Part shown: piece after piece, positions 42,704-52,343 of the stretch
Layout of the letters: the number at the start of each line of letters is the position of its first letter
How positions within the stretch are numbered: the first letter of the stretch is position 1
Assembly (NCBI RefSeq): GCF_000499205.1
Contig: NZ_AWUK01000010.1
Span: 310,001 to 374,000 of the forward strand
Direction of reading: 5' to 3'
Source: Paenibacillus sp. MAEPY2
GTDB taxonomy: Bacteria; Bacillota; Bacilli; Paenibacillales; Paenibacillaceae
Length of the DNA: 64,000 nt
Notes under the pieces: model-generated
Databases searched by the model: none
The model's input: only the letters and a program-made list of their open reading frames with translations
What the model was told of the DNA's origin: nothing
Translations under genes and position numbers: made by a program

Positions 42704-44107
42704 ATGAGGCATATATACGAGCTGCCGTTCAGCCATGAAGAAGTATTCAGGGGCGAAGCAGGGCAACAAGTCCCGTATCACCGAATGTATGGCAAGCAAT
42801 ATTGTGTGCCTGCGTTAACGGTCTATACCCCTGCGGAGATGCAGGAATTGCGTGCAGCAGTTGAGGCTGTAGACGGGATTTATTGCAAGGTGATGCGTTT
42901 TATCCAGCAATACATGCCCGACTCTTTTCTGGAGCATCAATTGGGTATTCACCCCGGCCTTATTCCAGCGGCTCGCATGGAAATGGTGACTGGCGGGATC
43001 ACTCGACAGGACTGGATTATTGGGGAAACGGGTCCCAAATGCATTGAAAATAACACTGATACCCCAACAGGCATACCAGAAGCAGCTGCGTTGGAAGGTA
43101 TCTTGGTTGGGATGGCTGAAAAAACATCGCTCTATCCTCCATCTAAAGGCATGGATGAGTGTATCCGAGAATGCTTTCGCAGCTGGCTGGGTGCTTATGC
43201 ACAGCAGGGACTTAAAGGCGCGGTGACCTTTACTTCGTTCGGAGATCATGTGGAGGATCGGACCAATACGGAGTATCTGATGAAGCTGTGTCAGGAGGCG
43301 GGGTATGAAACTTTCTATGCTCCACTGGAGGAATTGGAGATTATCCCCGGGGATTCACTTTACCATCAAGGGCGCGAGATCAACCTGCTGTACCGTCTCT
43401 ATCCCCTGGAGTATCTGATCGATGACCGAGACGAGACGACGGGGGTGGACATCGGCGCTGCGCTTCTTGAGCTGGTACAGGAAGGACGACTCGGTCTGAT
43501 GAATCCCGTACAACATGTGCTGATGCAGAGCAAAGGCTTCATGGCCGCCATCTGGTCGCTCTATGAACGCAATGAACAGACCCCGGAATATTGCGGATTT
43601 CGGCTGTTTAACGATGCAGAGCTGGAAACCATTTCACGGTATTTGCTGCCAACTTATTTCGAAGCAGGACCCTTTGAGCTGGATTCCATGCCCTATGTAG
43701 CCAAAAGCTATTGGGGACGCGAAGGCCGAGGGACCTCACTGCTGGGTGACGAAACGTTGCAGACTATGGGCAAGCCGAATACGTATCCACCTGTGAGCGT
43801 TCAGACGCCATCAAACTCGAACGAAACAGGCACAGTGGATGAAGAAGAGGAGCTTGCCGCCTATTATAATAATCAGCCCAAGATTTATCAGCAGCTCGTT
43901 CCAATGGAACAGGCCGTGATTCAGACTGAGGATGGCGAATACAGAGGTTATTTGCTTACAGGAGTATTTGTCATTAATGGACGTTTTGCCGGTGTGCTGC
44001 CGCGAATCGGGGAGAAAGTGACAGGAGATATGGCCTATTATTGCGCGGCCACGGTCAATGAACGGATGGATGATGAGGAGGAGAAGGAATGGACAATTTG
44101 GGATTGA
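42704..44107 (+). CDS. Glutathionylspermidine synthase-like ATP-grasp ligase (YgiC/YjfC family)
   Basis: 467 aa. The N-terminal MEMVTGGITRQDWIIGETGPKCIENNTDTPTG segment and C-terminal YLLTGVFVINGRFAGVLPRIGEKVTG match the GSP-synthase ATP-grasp family. SYWGREGRGTSLLGDE supplies the nucleotide loop. No amidase domain is present, unlike true bifunctional glutathionylspermidine synthases. It is expected to form an amide bond on an unidentified amine or peptide substrate. A GGGAGG lies before the ATG, 6 bases after the lipoprotein stop; the DUF350 gene overlaps its end. Confidence 0.88.
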   Translation: MRHIYELPFSHEEVFRGEAGQQVPYHRMYGKQYCVPALTVYTPAEMQELRAAVEAVDGIYCKVMRFIQQYMPDSFLEHQLGIHPGLIPAARMEMVTGGITRQDWIIGETGPKCIENNTDTPTGIPEAAALEGILVGMAEKTSLYPPSKGMDECIRECFRSWLGAYAQQGLKGAVTFTSFGDHVEDRTNTEYLMKLCQEAGYETFYAPLEELEIIPGDSLYHQGREINLLYRLYPLEYLIDDRDETTGVDIGAALLELVQEGRLGLMNPVQHVLMQSKGFMAAIWSLYERNEQTPEYCGFRLFNDAELETISRYLLPTYFEAGPFELDSMPYVAKSYWGREGRGTSLLGDETLQTMGKPNTYPPVSVQTPSNSNETGTVDEEEELAAYYNNQPKIYQQLVPMEQAVIQTEDGEYRGYLLTGVFVINGRFAGVLPRIGEKVTGDMAYYCAATVNERMDDEEEKEWTIWD

Positions 44108-44493
44108 ACCTGCTGAATGTAGCGGTAGGTGTGGGCATTTTACTGGTTGTGTTGGTATGCGGGTATTTCGCTTTTAGCCAATTGACCCGGTATAACGATA
44201 GTGAGGAAATTGCGAAAGGCAACGAGGCGGCAGGCATGTACATGGGTAGCAAATTGTTGGGCCTGTGTATTATTGTGGGCATGGTGTCCTTCTCCACGCA
44301 CTCGTGGCTGGATATGCTGCTCTGGTCGGCGCTGGGAATCATTATTTTGTGTCTGGTCTATATTATATTTGACTTCCTGACCCCCAAGATGCGGGTATGT
44401 GAAGAAATTGCACGAGGGAATATGGCCGTGGCACAGCTGCTGCGTTCCATTATCATCGGCGTTTCCATCGTCATCGGTACATTTTTGATGTAA
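44089..44493 (+). CDS. DUF350 membrane protein (YjfL-like)
   Basis: 134 aa with four hydrophobic segments arranged as two DUF350 repeats. Each contains an EEIA(K/R)GN motif (SEEIAKGNEAAG near residue 40 and CEEIARGNMAVA near 105) before a membrane helix. Such proteins accompany YjfC/YgiC ligases in E. coli and other bacteria. It overlaps the ligase gene by 19 bases and is the last gene of the operon. Function is unknown. Confidence 0.85.
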   Translation: MDNLGLNLLNVAVGVGILLVVLVCGYFAFSQLTRYNDSEEIAKGNEAAGMYMGSKLLGLCIIVGMVSFSTHSWLDMLLWSALGIIILCLVYIIFDFLTPKMRVCEEIARGNMAVAQLLRSIIIGVSIVIGTFLM

Positions 44494-44556
44494 AATAAAT
44501 GCTAGCGATAAACGATAATTTAGAATAAATTTTTTGCCAAGAAGGAGCGCGGCATC

Positions 44557-45504
44557 ATGAGAAAAGTCATCATTGATACAGATACAGCAGGAGACGATAC
44601 GATTGCGATCCTGACGGCACTGCACCATTTCCAGGTGGAGGGTATCACGATTACAGGTGGGAACGTGCAGTTTGACCAAGAGGTAGAAAATGCACTGTAC
44701 ACCGTGCAGGTTGCAGGACATGGCGGCAAGGTACCTGTGTACAAAGGATGCGAACGCCCGTTAATGGCCTATGGCAAGGCCCAACACCGCACGGTGGAAG
44801 ATGTGCATGGTGATGACGGAATGGGCGGAGCTCATTTCCCGAAGGCGGACCAGCGTCCCGAGGCAGGGCATGCAGTTGATTTTATCATTGAAAAGGTACA
44901 CGCACATCCGGGCGAAATCTCGCTTCTTGCTATTGCACCGCTGACCAACATTGCGATGGCCATTCAGAAAGACCCGACTATTATTCCAGAGATTGCACAT
45001 CTCTACATCATGGGTGGAACGAATAATGCACTGGGCAATATTACGCCAGCCGCGGAGTATAACTTCTATGTTGATCCGGAAGCAGCCAAAATTGTATTAC
45101 ACGCGGGCATTCCGATTACCATGGTTGGCTGGGAGATGTGTACTCAGTATTCCGTTATGGATGATGACGATCATGCGGAGATTGCAGCGCTAGGTACATC
45201 TGGTGCGGATTTCTTCACGGCCATCAACAAAGTGGTTATGCAGTTCAACAAATCGGTACATAAACTGAACGGCACCACTCATCCGGATACGTTGCTAATG
45301 GCTGTTGCCGCAGATGAGTCGCTCATGACCAAATCCGGTCAGTATTACGTGGATGTGGAAGCAGCAGGAGAATTAACGCGCGGATATAGCGTGGTGGATA
45401 TCAACGGACGTTTCGGCAAAGAACCGAACGTACGCGTCTGCGAGGCCATTGACCGTCCGAAATTCAAATCGATGCTGCTGGACGTGCTCTCCGCTATTCA
45501 ATAA
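44557..45504 (+). CDS. Ribonucleoside hydrolase (IunH/URH family)
   Basis: 315 aa. N-terminal DTDTAGDDTIAIL is the calcium-binding DxDxxxDD motif of nucleoside hydrolases; LLAIAPLTNIAMAI and the YIMGGTNNALGNITP strand also fit. The enzyme splits the N-glycosidic bond of ribonucleosides for purine/pyrimidine salvage. AAGGAGCG precedes the ATG. It lies 63 bases after the DUF350 gene and may be read from the same transcript. The preferred base is not predictable. Confidence 0.88.
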   Translation: MRKVIIDTDTAGDDTIAILTALHHFQVEGITITGGNVQFDQEVENALYTVQVAGHGGKVPVYKGCERPLMAYGKAQHRTVEDVHGDDGMGGAHFPKADQRPEAGHAVDFIIEKVHAHPGEISLLAIAPLTNIAMAIQKDPTIIPEIAHLYIMGGTNNALGNITPAAEYNFYVDPEAAKIVLHAGIPITMVGWEMCTQYSVMDDDDHAEIAALGTSGADFFTAINKVVMQFNKSVHKLNGTTHPDTLLMAVAADESLMTKSGQYYVDVEAAGELTRGYSVVDINGRFGKEPNVRVCEAIDRPKFKSMLLDVLSAIQ

Positions 45505-45725
45505 TTTTGAGAATTGTCCCTCATTCCGTATAAGACGGCTGGGGGCTTTTTTCATTTGAGACGGAAACGAGAGAACGTGTGAGCACAGGTTTGACAGCTC
45601 ATTTGGATTCAATACTGCGGCTGTGTTAAAGTGGAGGAAACATTACGTTAAACCGGATGGTACGGTAGAAGACTGAAGGGTTAACATAGGCTAGGCTATA
45701 GCAGTCTGGCAGGAGGAGAGGCAAC

Positions 45726-46217
45726 ATGTTGTTTTATTTTATAGCACTGCTGGTTACCTTGGTAGATCAGGGCACCAAAATGGCGGTGAGGATGTATATG
45801 GAAGTTGGCGACACGATGAGACTTGGCGATTCGGGTATGCAGCTGCAGCATTATGAGAACAGTGGGATGGCCGGCAGCCTGTTTCAGGGGAACGCGCGTC
45901 TGTTCGGCGTGGTCGCCATTCTATTTATCGCAGGTATGATGTATTATCGGAGAAAAGGTGAAATTCGCGGTTTCTGGATGCAGGCAGGTGCCGGCTTCAT
46001 GGTCGGTGGGGCTTTGGGGAATGCAATCGATCGCTTTATTTACGCACGGGTAACGGATTTCCTAGTGTTTCCGTCGGGACGCGGAATACTCAATTTGGCG
46101 GATGTCGCGATAAATGTTGGTGTGGTTATGCTGGTCATCGGTATGTTAATTCGTGCATTTCAGAGCTATCGGGCGAAGCGGTTGCGAAATGCATTGCCCA
46201 AAATTGAACGTTCATAA
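45726..46217 (+). CDS. lspA: Lipoprotein signal peptidase (signal peptidase II)
   Basis: A 163-aa protein with four membrane segments. Residues known to matter in B. subtilis LspA are present at matching numbers: D14 (VDQGTK), N99 and D102 (LGNAIDR), and ILNLADVAIN with D126 as the second catalytic Asp. HYENSGMAGSLF corresponds to the usual NxGxAF motif but is divergent. It cleaves lipoprotein precursors; many in this window (SBPs, 42422, 61809) would be substrates. AGGAGG precedes the ATG. It may be a second copy beside the usual chromosomal lspA, which is not in this window. Confidence 0.87.
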   Translation: MLFYFIALLVTLVDQGTKMAVRMYMEVGDTMRLGDSGMQLQHYENSGMAGSLFQGNARLFGVVAILFIAGMMYYRRKGEIRGFWMQAGAGFMVGGALGNAIDRFIYARVTDFLVFPSGRGILNLADVAINVGVVMLVIGMLIRAFQSYRAKRLRNALPKIERS

Positions 46218-46265
46218 TGAAACAACAACAGCTTTGCTGTAGGCCATTATAAGTGAATAAATAAG

Positions 46266-46296
46266 AGACATTGGATATCATCCGATGTCTTTTTTT
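46266..46296 (+). terminator. Terminator after lspA
   Basis: AGACATTGG/CCGATGTCT stem with one G-U, followed by T7. Confidence 0.85.
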
Positions 46297-46412
46297 GTTA
46301 TGTCGATGACCGGACTCACGCTCAGTGGGCCTGATTCAATTTTACCGAAACCGTTTTAGGAATAATAGGACACATTATAGTCAACGCTCATAGTAGGAAT
46401 CAGTGGAAGGAT

Positions 46413-46426
46413 TAACCACGTGGTTA
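46413..46426. promoter_or_regulatory. Perfect 14-bp palindrome upstream of sugar ABC operon 2
   Basis: TAACCACGTGGTTA, 55 bases before the binding-protein start codon, has the size and symmetry of a repressor operator. Confidence 0.5.
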
Positions 46427-46480
46427 CTTCACTAATTTAATGGGTAAATCTTAACGTATATAAGCTGAGGGAGGTACAAC

Positions 46481-47719
46481 ATGAGAACATCGCTTACCAA
46501 GGCACTCGGGATAATGCTGCTTTGTGGAATAACGGCTGTACTGCTGTCTTCCTGCACCAGCGGGAATCATGCCAACGGCAAAGTACAGGTTGAATTTTTT
46601 CAGAACAAACCCGAAGCCAAAGGAACCTTTGATGAATTAATCAAAACATTTAACGCCGAACACTCCGATATTCAGGTCACTCAGGTGAATCCACCAGACG
46701 CGGAGACGGTGCTGAAGACACGTGTGGTGAAGAACGATGTGCCAGACATTATGGCGATGGGGGCAACGGATACCTATTCCATTCTTGCACAGAGTGATAT
46801 TTTCGCCGATCTGACCAACAGTCCACTGTTAAAAACAATCGATCCCAACTACATACAGATGCTGAAGGATGTCACGGGCATGGATGAAGTAACAGGTGTT
46901 CCTTACGCAACAAATGCAAACGGCATCATGTACAACAAAACGTTGTTTAAGGAAATGGGTCTGGATGTACCCAAAACCTGGGACGAGCTGATTGCTACAG
47001 CCAAAAAAATTAAGGATGCGGGTAAAATTCCGTTTTACTTCACATACAAGGATGACTGGCAGACGAATTTGCCGTTCAATGCGCTCGGACCTAACTTGGT
47101 TGGTATTGATTTCTATCTGGAGCGTCGCGAGAACAAGGTGACCTTCAAGGAGAAATACCGCGAGGTCGCTGAGAAGCAGTTGGAACTGATGAATTATGGT
47201 CACGGCGACAACTTCGGTAAAGCATATTCGGATGGTAACCGTGCCTTTGCCAATGGCGAAGCTTATATGTACATCCAGGGTACCTGGGCGATCTCCGAGA
47301 TTCGCAAAGCGAACCCGAATGTGGACATTGGTTTCTTTCCATTCCCTACAGGCAATGACCCGAGCCAGATTAAGCTGGTGAACGGAATCGACTCCCTGTT
47401 TACCATTGCAGCGGATACACCGAACAAGGAACAGGCCGAGCAGTTCATCGCATTTCTGCTGGAGTCTGAAAATATAGGCAAGTACATTAAGGAACAAACG
47501 CTGTTCTCTGCGGTGGAAGGTGTAAAACAAGATGATCCTGCTGTACAGGAACTGACACCTTACATTGAGCAGGGCAAGGTTATCGACTTTGCCGATCACT
47601 ATATTCCGGCTGCGGTGCAGCTGAATTCCATCGTACAGTCCTTTTTGCAGAACAAGAACATCGACAACTATCTGGATACACTCGACAAAGAATGGGACAA
47701 GGTAGCGAATCGGCGATAA
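46481..47719 (+). CDS. Sugar ABC importer 2, lipoprotein solute-binding subunit
   Basis: 412 aa with a lipoprotein signal (LLSSCTSGN lipobox). It is a family 1 extracellular binding protein; VEFFQNKPEAKGTFDELIKTF, GVPYATNANGIMYNKTLF and MYIQGTWAISEI are typical. First of three importer genes, followed by two permeases and then a kinase/regulator pair. GGGAGG precedes the ATG. The ligand is an unknown oligosaccharide. Confidence 0.9.
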   Translation: MRTSLTKALGIMLLCGITAVLLSSCTSGNHANGKVQVEFFQNKPEAKGTFDELIKTFNAEHSDIQVTQVNPPDAETVLKTRVVKNDVPDIMAMGATDTYSILAQSDIFADLTNSPLLKTIDPNYIQMLKDVTGMDEVTGVPYATNANGIMYNKTLFKEMGLDVPKTWDELIATAKKIKDAGKIPFYFTYKDDWQTNLPFNALGPNLVGIDFYLERRENKVTFKEKYREVAEKQLELMNYGHGDNFGKAYSDGNRAFANGEAYMYIQGTWAISEIRKANPNVDIGFFPFPTGNDPSQIKLVNGIDSLFTIAADTPNKEQAEQFIAFLLESENIGKYIKEQTLFSAVEGVKQDDPAVQELTPYIEQGKVIDFADHYIPAAVQLNSIVQSFLQNKNIDNYLDTLDKEWDKVANRR

Positions 47720-47744
47720 CGCCTTGTCCGAAGGAGGATGGAGT

Positions 47745-48611
47745 ATGAACAAGCGCATCGCGCCCTATTACTGGATGACGGTTCCGGCGGTAGTATTGTT
47801 CTTCGTATTTATGACGCTGCCGGCCCTCCAGGGGATCTATTATTCATTTACGAACTACAACGGATTTGGTAATGGTTATGATTTTGTTGGATTCAAAAAC
47901 TATTTCAATCTGTTTCAGGATGACAATGTAGGCAATGCCTACTGGTTTACCTTCAAGTTTGCGATCGTTGTAACGATCCTGACGAATATTCTAAGTCTGC
48001 TCATTGCACTCGGGCTGAATGCCAAGATCAAGTTCCGTAACTTTTTCCGGGGCATCTACTTCTTGCCGAATATCCTGAGTGTATTGATTGTAGGTTACAT
48101 ATTTAACTACCTGTTCTCCAACGTATTTCCGATCTGGGGACAAAATCTCGGGATCAACGCCCTATCCACCAACATTCTGGGCAGCGAAAGCCTGGCATGG
48201 ATCGGGATCGTGATTGTGGCCGTATGGCAATCCGTTGCGTTGAATACGATTCTGTATTTGGCGGGATTGCAAACGATCCCTACGACATTATATGAAGCAT
48301 CAAATCTGGACGGCGCCGGCAAATGGCGTGAGTTCTGGAGCATTACATTCCCGCTCATTGCTCCATTCTTCACGATTAACATGGTGCTGGCGATGAAAAA
48401 CTCATTGATGGTCTTTGACCAAATCGTGGCCTTAACCAATGGTGGACCGGGACGGGCAACACAGTCCATCTCCCATCTGATCTATACTGGTGGATTTGAA
48501 GGCGGCGAATATGCATATCAATCTGCGAACTCGGTTATCTATTTCATCGTTATCGCGGTGATTTCGATTCTGCAAATCCGCTTCCTGCAAAGAAGGGAGA
48601 CGGATCTGTAA
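47745..48611 (+). CDS. Sugar ABC importer 2, permease 1
   Basis: A 288-aa MalF-type permease with six membrane segments. The EAA loop is EASNLDGAGKWREFWSITFP. The ATG at 47745 follows AAGGAGGA; a longer frame to 47724 was rejected. The stop overlaps the next start by one base. Confidence 0.9.
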   Translation: MNKRIAPYYWMTVPAVVLFFVFMTLPALQGIYYSFTNYNGFGNGYDFVGFKNYFNLFQDDNVGNAYWFTFKFAIVVTILTNILSLLIALGLNAKIKFRNFFRGIYFLPNILSVLIVGYIFNYLFSNVFPIWGQNLGINALSTNILGSESLAWIGIVIVAVWQSVALNTILYLAGLQTIPTTLYEASNLDGAGKWREFWSITFPLIAPFFTINMVLAMKNSLMVFDQIVALTNGGPGRATQSISHLIYTGGFEGGEYAYQSANSVIYFIVIAVISILQIRFLQRRETDL

Positions 48612-49438
48612 TGAGAAGCCGTTTACGTACCAACTGGCCTGTTATGTTGTTGATTGTTCTGGGTACCTTGTTCATTCTGTTCCCTTTATATATGACGGTT
48701 ACCATCGCATTGAAAAATCCGGAGCAAATGGCCCAATCGGTATTTGCCATTCCGACAACGCTTCACTGGGAGAACTTTGCAAGTGCAATAGACATGACTA
48801 ACTTCTTCCAATCATTCCGTAACAGTGCCATTGTTACTGCATCAACAGTCATTCTGACCTTGCTCAGTAACTCTATGGTTGCTTACGCCATTGCGCGAAA
48901 TATGGAGAAACGGAAGTTTTTCAAAGGGCTGTACTACTACTTCGTCAGCGCGATGTTCATTCCGTTTCCAATCATCATGCTGCCGATTGTTAAGCTGACT
49001 GCATCATTGGACATGACGAATCTGTTGGGTCTAATCCTGTTGCACACGGTATATGGACTCGCCTTTAACGTATTTGTATACGTCGGATACATTCGGTCCA
49101 TTCCGGTAGCACTGGAGGAAGCGGCCTTCGTAGATGGAGCGACAACCTGGGGCACGTTCTGGAAAATCATTTTCCCATTGATGGCGCCGATCAGTGCCAC
49201 AGTTGGTATCCTGACCTGTCTGTCCACTTACAATGACTTCCTGCTGCCACTCATTATCATTAGTGATCCGGCACAATACACGCTGCCGCTTGTGCAGTAT
49301 GTATTCCAGGGTCAATTCAATACCGACTTTAACCTGGCGTTTGCTTCATACTTGCTGGCATTGCTGCCGATGATCATCATCTATCTGTTCGCGCAGAAGT
49401 GGATTATCAACGGGGTGACACAAGGCTCGGTAAAATAA
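48611..49438 (+). CDS. Sugar ABC importer 2, permease 2
   Basis: A 275-aa MalG-type permease with six membrane segments. The EAA loop is EEAAFVDGATTWGTFWKIIFP and the ending WIINGVTQGSVK is standard. Translationally coupled to the preceding permease. No ATPase gene follows; a terminator lies at 49447. Confidence 0.9.
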   Translation: MRSRLRTNWPVMLLIVLGTLFILFPLYMTVTIALKNPEQMAQSVFAIPTTLHWENFASAIDMTNFFQSFRNSAIVTASTVILTLLSNSMVAYAIARNMEKRKFFKGLYYYFVSAMFIPFPIIMLPIVKLTASLDMTNLLGLILLHTVYGLAFNVFVYVGYIRSIPVALEEAAFVDGATTWGTFWKIIFPLMAPISATVGILTCLSTYNDFLLPLIIISDPAQYTLPLVQYVFQGQFNTDFNLAFASYLLALLPMIIIYLFAQKWIINGVTQGSVK

Positions 49439-49446
49439 TAAATGAG

Positions 49447-49477
49447 AGGTTGGGCTCATGGAGCCCGCCTTTTTTTG
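49447..49477 (+). terminator. Terminator after ABC operon 2
   Basis: Stem GGGCTC/GAGCCC with outer AGG/CCT pairs, then T7. Confidence 0.85.
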
Positions 49478-49610
49478 TTTTTATGGCTCTTTTGCTTGCT
49501 TGGACAGGATGATAGATATAAGTGATTGATTAACAAGGGGAACTGTGCTATTTTTTAGTCTTTAGTTTAATCGATAAACAAAGCGCAGAGAAAAGGAATA
49601 ATCAGCCATT

Positions 49611-49625
49611 ATGTAAACGCTTTAA
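49611..49625. promoter_or_regulatory. cre-like element upstream of kinase gene
   Basis: ATGTAAACGCTTTAA fits the cre consensus with one mismatch and recurs, inverted and with one base changed, at 52344-52360. Confidence 0.5.
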
Positions 49626-49724
49626 TTATTGCTGATGCTGGATTCGGCATAGCTTGTACACCATCGTCACCCAGCATAAGATTCGGGTGACGATTTCTTT
49701 TACTTGCAGCGAGGAGGATGGGTC

Positions 49725-51515
49725 TTGCGAGGGAAAATGGGCAGATGGAATTCATTACGCAATCAGATCTTTGTTGGTTTTGTACTGGTGATGCTGATGG
49801 TCTTGTTCATTGCAGGCATTGTTGCCTATGATCGGGTATCCGGCCTGCTGAAGACCAATGCGGAGAAGCATATTTATCAGACGGCTGTTCAGGCCAACGG
49901 CAGATTGGATGCCCTTATTTCACAGGTGAACTCCCTGACAGCCCAAGTGGCAGATGATCCTTACGTTCAGCGTTTGCTGAGCAATGAAAAAAGCGGAGAA
50001 TCGGCTACATTCAATCAGCGTCAGGCCCTTCTGCAGATCGTGGGCAGCTATCAATCCTTTATGAATGGCGTGCAGAGCATGGAAATCTACACCACCAATT
50101 ACAGCCGGATTTTCCCCATGGATGACCGCTCCCTGGATGTGAGGCTGGACCGGAACTGGATTACGGAAGCGGACAAGGAAAAAGGACGGCTGATCTGGAC
50201 TGGCCCCGATCCGGAAGATCCCGGCGTGATTATGGCTATTCGGCGTGTCAGCTTGATGGACCGGGCCTTTGAACATGGAGGCTACGTTGTAGTGCGGATG
50301 CAGCGCAGTTTCTTTCAGTTGAATGACCTGGATGATGCGGACGATACGCTGGACTCGATTCTGTTGGTGGATGCCAATGGGAGCGTTGTGACTTCCAATC
50401 TGGAAGCAGACCTGAATGTGGAGGCATTGCTGAGCAGTGATCGCTCCATCGTTCAGACCCGGGATGAGCCCTATATCGTGGTCAGACAGCATTCCGAAAT
50501 TACGGGTTGGACCCTGGCTGTCCTTACTCCTGTGAGTGAAACAACGGAGGGAGTATCCATCCTTCGTACGGCGCTGCTCATATCCGGATTATTTGGCGTC
50601 GTTTTATTTCTAATCATGTCCTTTCTCTTGTCGACCATGATTACACGTCCGATCAGGCGACTAATGAGGGCCATGCGCAGTGCGCGTCCGGGAGCAATGG
50701 AGCCCAATATTATGGTGAGTTCAACAATGGAGATACATAAGCTCAATGAAGTATACAATCAGATGGTATACAGGCTGAACGAGTTGACCCAGGAAGTGTA
50801 TGAGAAGGAAATTATACAGTCTCGAACGGAACTAAAGGCACTTCAGTCGCAGATTAATCCTCATTTTCTGTTCAACACGCTGGAGGCGTTCTATTGGTCA
50901 CTTGAGGACAAAGGAGACGAGGAAATGGCACATATGGTTGTCGCGATGTCCCGTTTATTTCGCTATATTATCTCCAGTCCGAATCAGAATGAATGGGTTA
51001 CGCTTGCCGATGAATTGGAACACGCCGAACGTTATCTTCGGATCATGGAGATGAGACTTGGCGACAGATTGACATGGGAGATTCAACTAAGTGATAGCAT
51101 GCGAATGGTAAAAATCCCCAAACTGCTCATCCAACCGTTGGTGGAAAATGCCATTCTTTACGGAGTGGAGAGCAGAATCGGACCTGGAAAGGTAAGTGTT
51201 CGTGTCGATGCATCGACAAAGGAGGGGCTTGTTCACATTGAAGTTCGGGATGACGGACCTGGTATGGATGATCAAAGGCTTCAATCTGTCGTCCACGCAT
51301 TGAATGGGGGACCTGCAGTTTCCGACAAAGGAACAGGCGTGGGTCTGATTAACGTCGATCGTCGGCTGAAGCTCTATTTTGGCAATCAGCTCGGTAAAGC
51401 TTGCGGGTTGTCCGTGAAAAGTGATATGGGTGAAGGAACCATCATTGGCTTTGATATTCCGAAGGATACGGAGGGCGCATATGATTCATGGCAAAACGAT
51501 TCTAATCGTCGATGA
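49725..51515 (+). CDS. YesM-type sensor histidine kinase
   Basis: 596 aa starting at TTG, 7 bases after AGGAGG. A membrane segment at 15-37 is followed by a Cache-like external sensor (about 38-280), a second membrane segment (ALLISGLFGVVLFLIMSFLL), HAMP, a His_kinase domain with H380 in INPHFLFNTLEAF, and a HATPase (DDGPGMDD, GTGVGLINVDRRL). It senses an extracellular cue, probably a sugar or a binding protein, and phosphorylates the AraC-type regulator whose gene overlaps its 3' end by 35 bases. Confidence 0.9.
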   Translation: MRGKMGRWNSLRNQIFVGFVLVMLMVLFIAGIVAYDRVSGLLKTNAEKHIYQTAVQANGRLDALISQVNSLTAQVADDPYVQRLLSNEKSGESATFNQRQALLQIVGSYQSFMNGVQSMEIYTTNYSRIFPMDDRSLDVRLDRNWITEADKEKGRLIWTGPDPEDPGVIMAIRRVSLMDRAFEHGGYVVVRMQRSFFQLNDLDDADDTLDSILLVDANGSVVTSNLEADLNVEALLSSDRSIVQTRDEPYIVVRQHSEITGWTLAVLTPVSETTEGVSILRTALLISGLFGVVLFLIMSFLLSTMITRPIRRLMRAMRSARPGAMEPNIMVSSTMEIHKLNEVYNQMVYRLNELTQEVYEKEIIQSRTELKALQSQINPHFLFNTLEAFYWSLEDKGDEEMAHMVVAMSRLFRYIISSPNQNEWVTLADELEHAERYLRIMEMRLGDRLTWEIQLSDSMRMVKIPKLLIQPLVENAILYGVESRIGPGKVSVRVDASTKEGLVHIEVRDDGPGMDDQRLQSVVHALNGGPAVSDKGTGVGLINVDRRLKLYFGNQLGKACGLSVKSDMGEGTIIGFDIPKDTEGAYDSWQNDSNRR

Positions 51516-52275
51516 TGAGCCGCGCACACGAGAGGGCATCCGCAAGACGCTGGAAGGCTGGTCGGCTGGCCGCAATGAGATCAGAACGGCAGCTAGTGGA
51601 GTCGAGGCAGCTGAATGGCTCAAGGAACAGTCAGCGGACCTGCTGATCACAGATGTTCGAATGCCGGAGTTCTCCGGCCTGTCTCTGGTTGAAGCGGTAC
51701 AGGATTATCCGAGTAAACCTGTTGTACTGATCATGTCGGGACATGCCGATTTTCAATATGCCCAGCAGGCCATCAAGCTTGGGGTGGTGGATTATCTGCT
51801 CAAACCGATTGAGAAGGAGCAGCTGATCCAGACCGTTGAGAAAGCCCTGGAACTTGGTGAACAGCAGCGGCGCATTCAAACGATGCAGAAGCTCGTTGAT
51901 CCGAAGCTGCTGGATGCCAGGGAGCGAGGAGATCAGCGACTTAATCCCCAGATCAGCGAAGCTATTGCTTATGTGGAAGCCCATCTGGGCGAGCCAGTCA
52001 CCATGCGGGAAATCGCTGAGCTTTTGCATTTGAACTCAAGTTATTTCAGCGTGCTGTTCAAGGAGCAGATGGGAATTAATTTCAGTGAATATCTGACTCG
52101 GAAACGTGTTCAGCGAGCCAAGGAATTGCTCGTTCAGACCGCCATGCCCATCTCGGAGATCGCCGAGCAGGTAGGGTATCAGACGGATAAATATTTTATT
52201 AAAGTGTTTAAGAGCCTCGAAGCGATCAGCCCAAGCAAATATCGTCATTCCATTACCAATCAAGAGAATAAATAA
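51481..52275 (+). CDS. YesN-type response regulator, REC + AraC
   Basis: 264 aa. The receiver carries ILIVDDEPRTR and phospho-acceptor D58 (LLITDVRMPEFSG). A two-helix-turn-helix AraC domain fills the last 100 residues (MREIAELLHLNSSYFSVLFKEQ, ISEIAEQVGYQTDKYFIKVFK). The ATG at 51481 follows GGAGGG. Paired with the overlapping kinase gene, it likely activates the flanking sugar importers (46481-49438 and 52393-55542). Confidence 0.9.
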   Translation: MIHGKTILIVDDEPRTREGIRKTLEGWSAGRNEIRTAASGVEAAEWLKEQSADLLITDVRMPEFSGLSLVEAVQDYPSKPVVLIMSGHADFQYAQQAIKLGVVDYLLKPIEKEQLIQTVEKALELGEQQRRIQTMQKLVDPKLLDARERGDQRLNPQISEAIAYVEAHLGEPVTMREIAELLHLNSSYFSVLFKEQMGINFSEYLTRKRVQRAKELLVQTAMPISEIAEQVGYQTDKYFIKVFKSLEAISPSKYRHSITNQENK

Positions 52276-52343
52276 CCATAAAATAGTGGAGTTTTCCCAA
52301 ATCATCCTGGTCTTATGGGGGCGGTGTACCCATGTTAGAATTT

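Noticed and set aside
46829-47758. 309-codon minus-strand frame over the binding-protein gene
   Set aside because: The plus strand encodes a clear lipoprotein with all family motifs; the antisense frame has no start context or domain.
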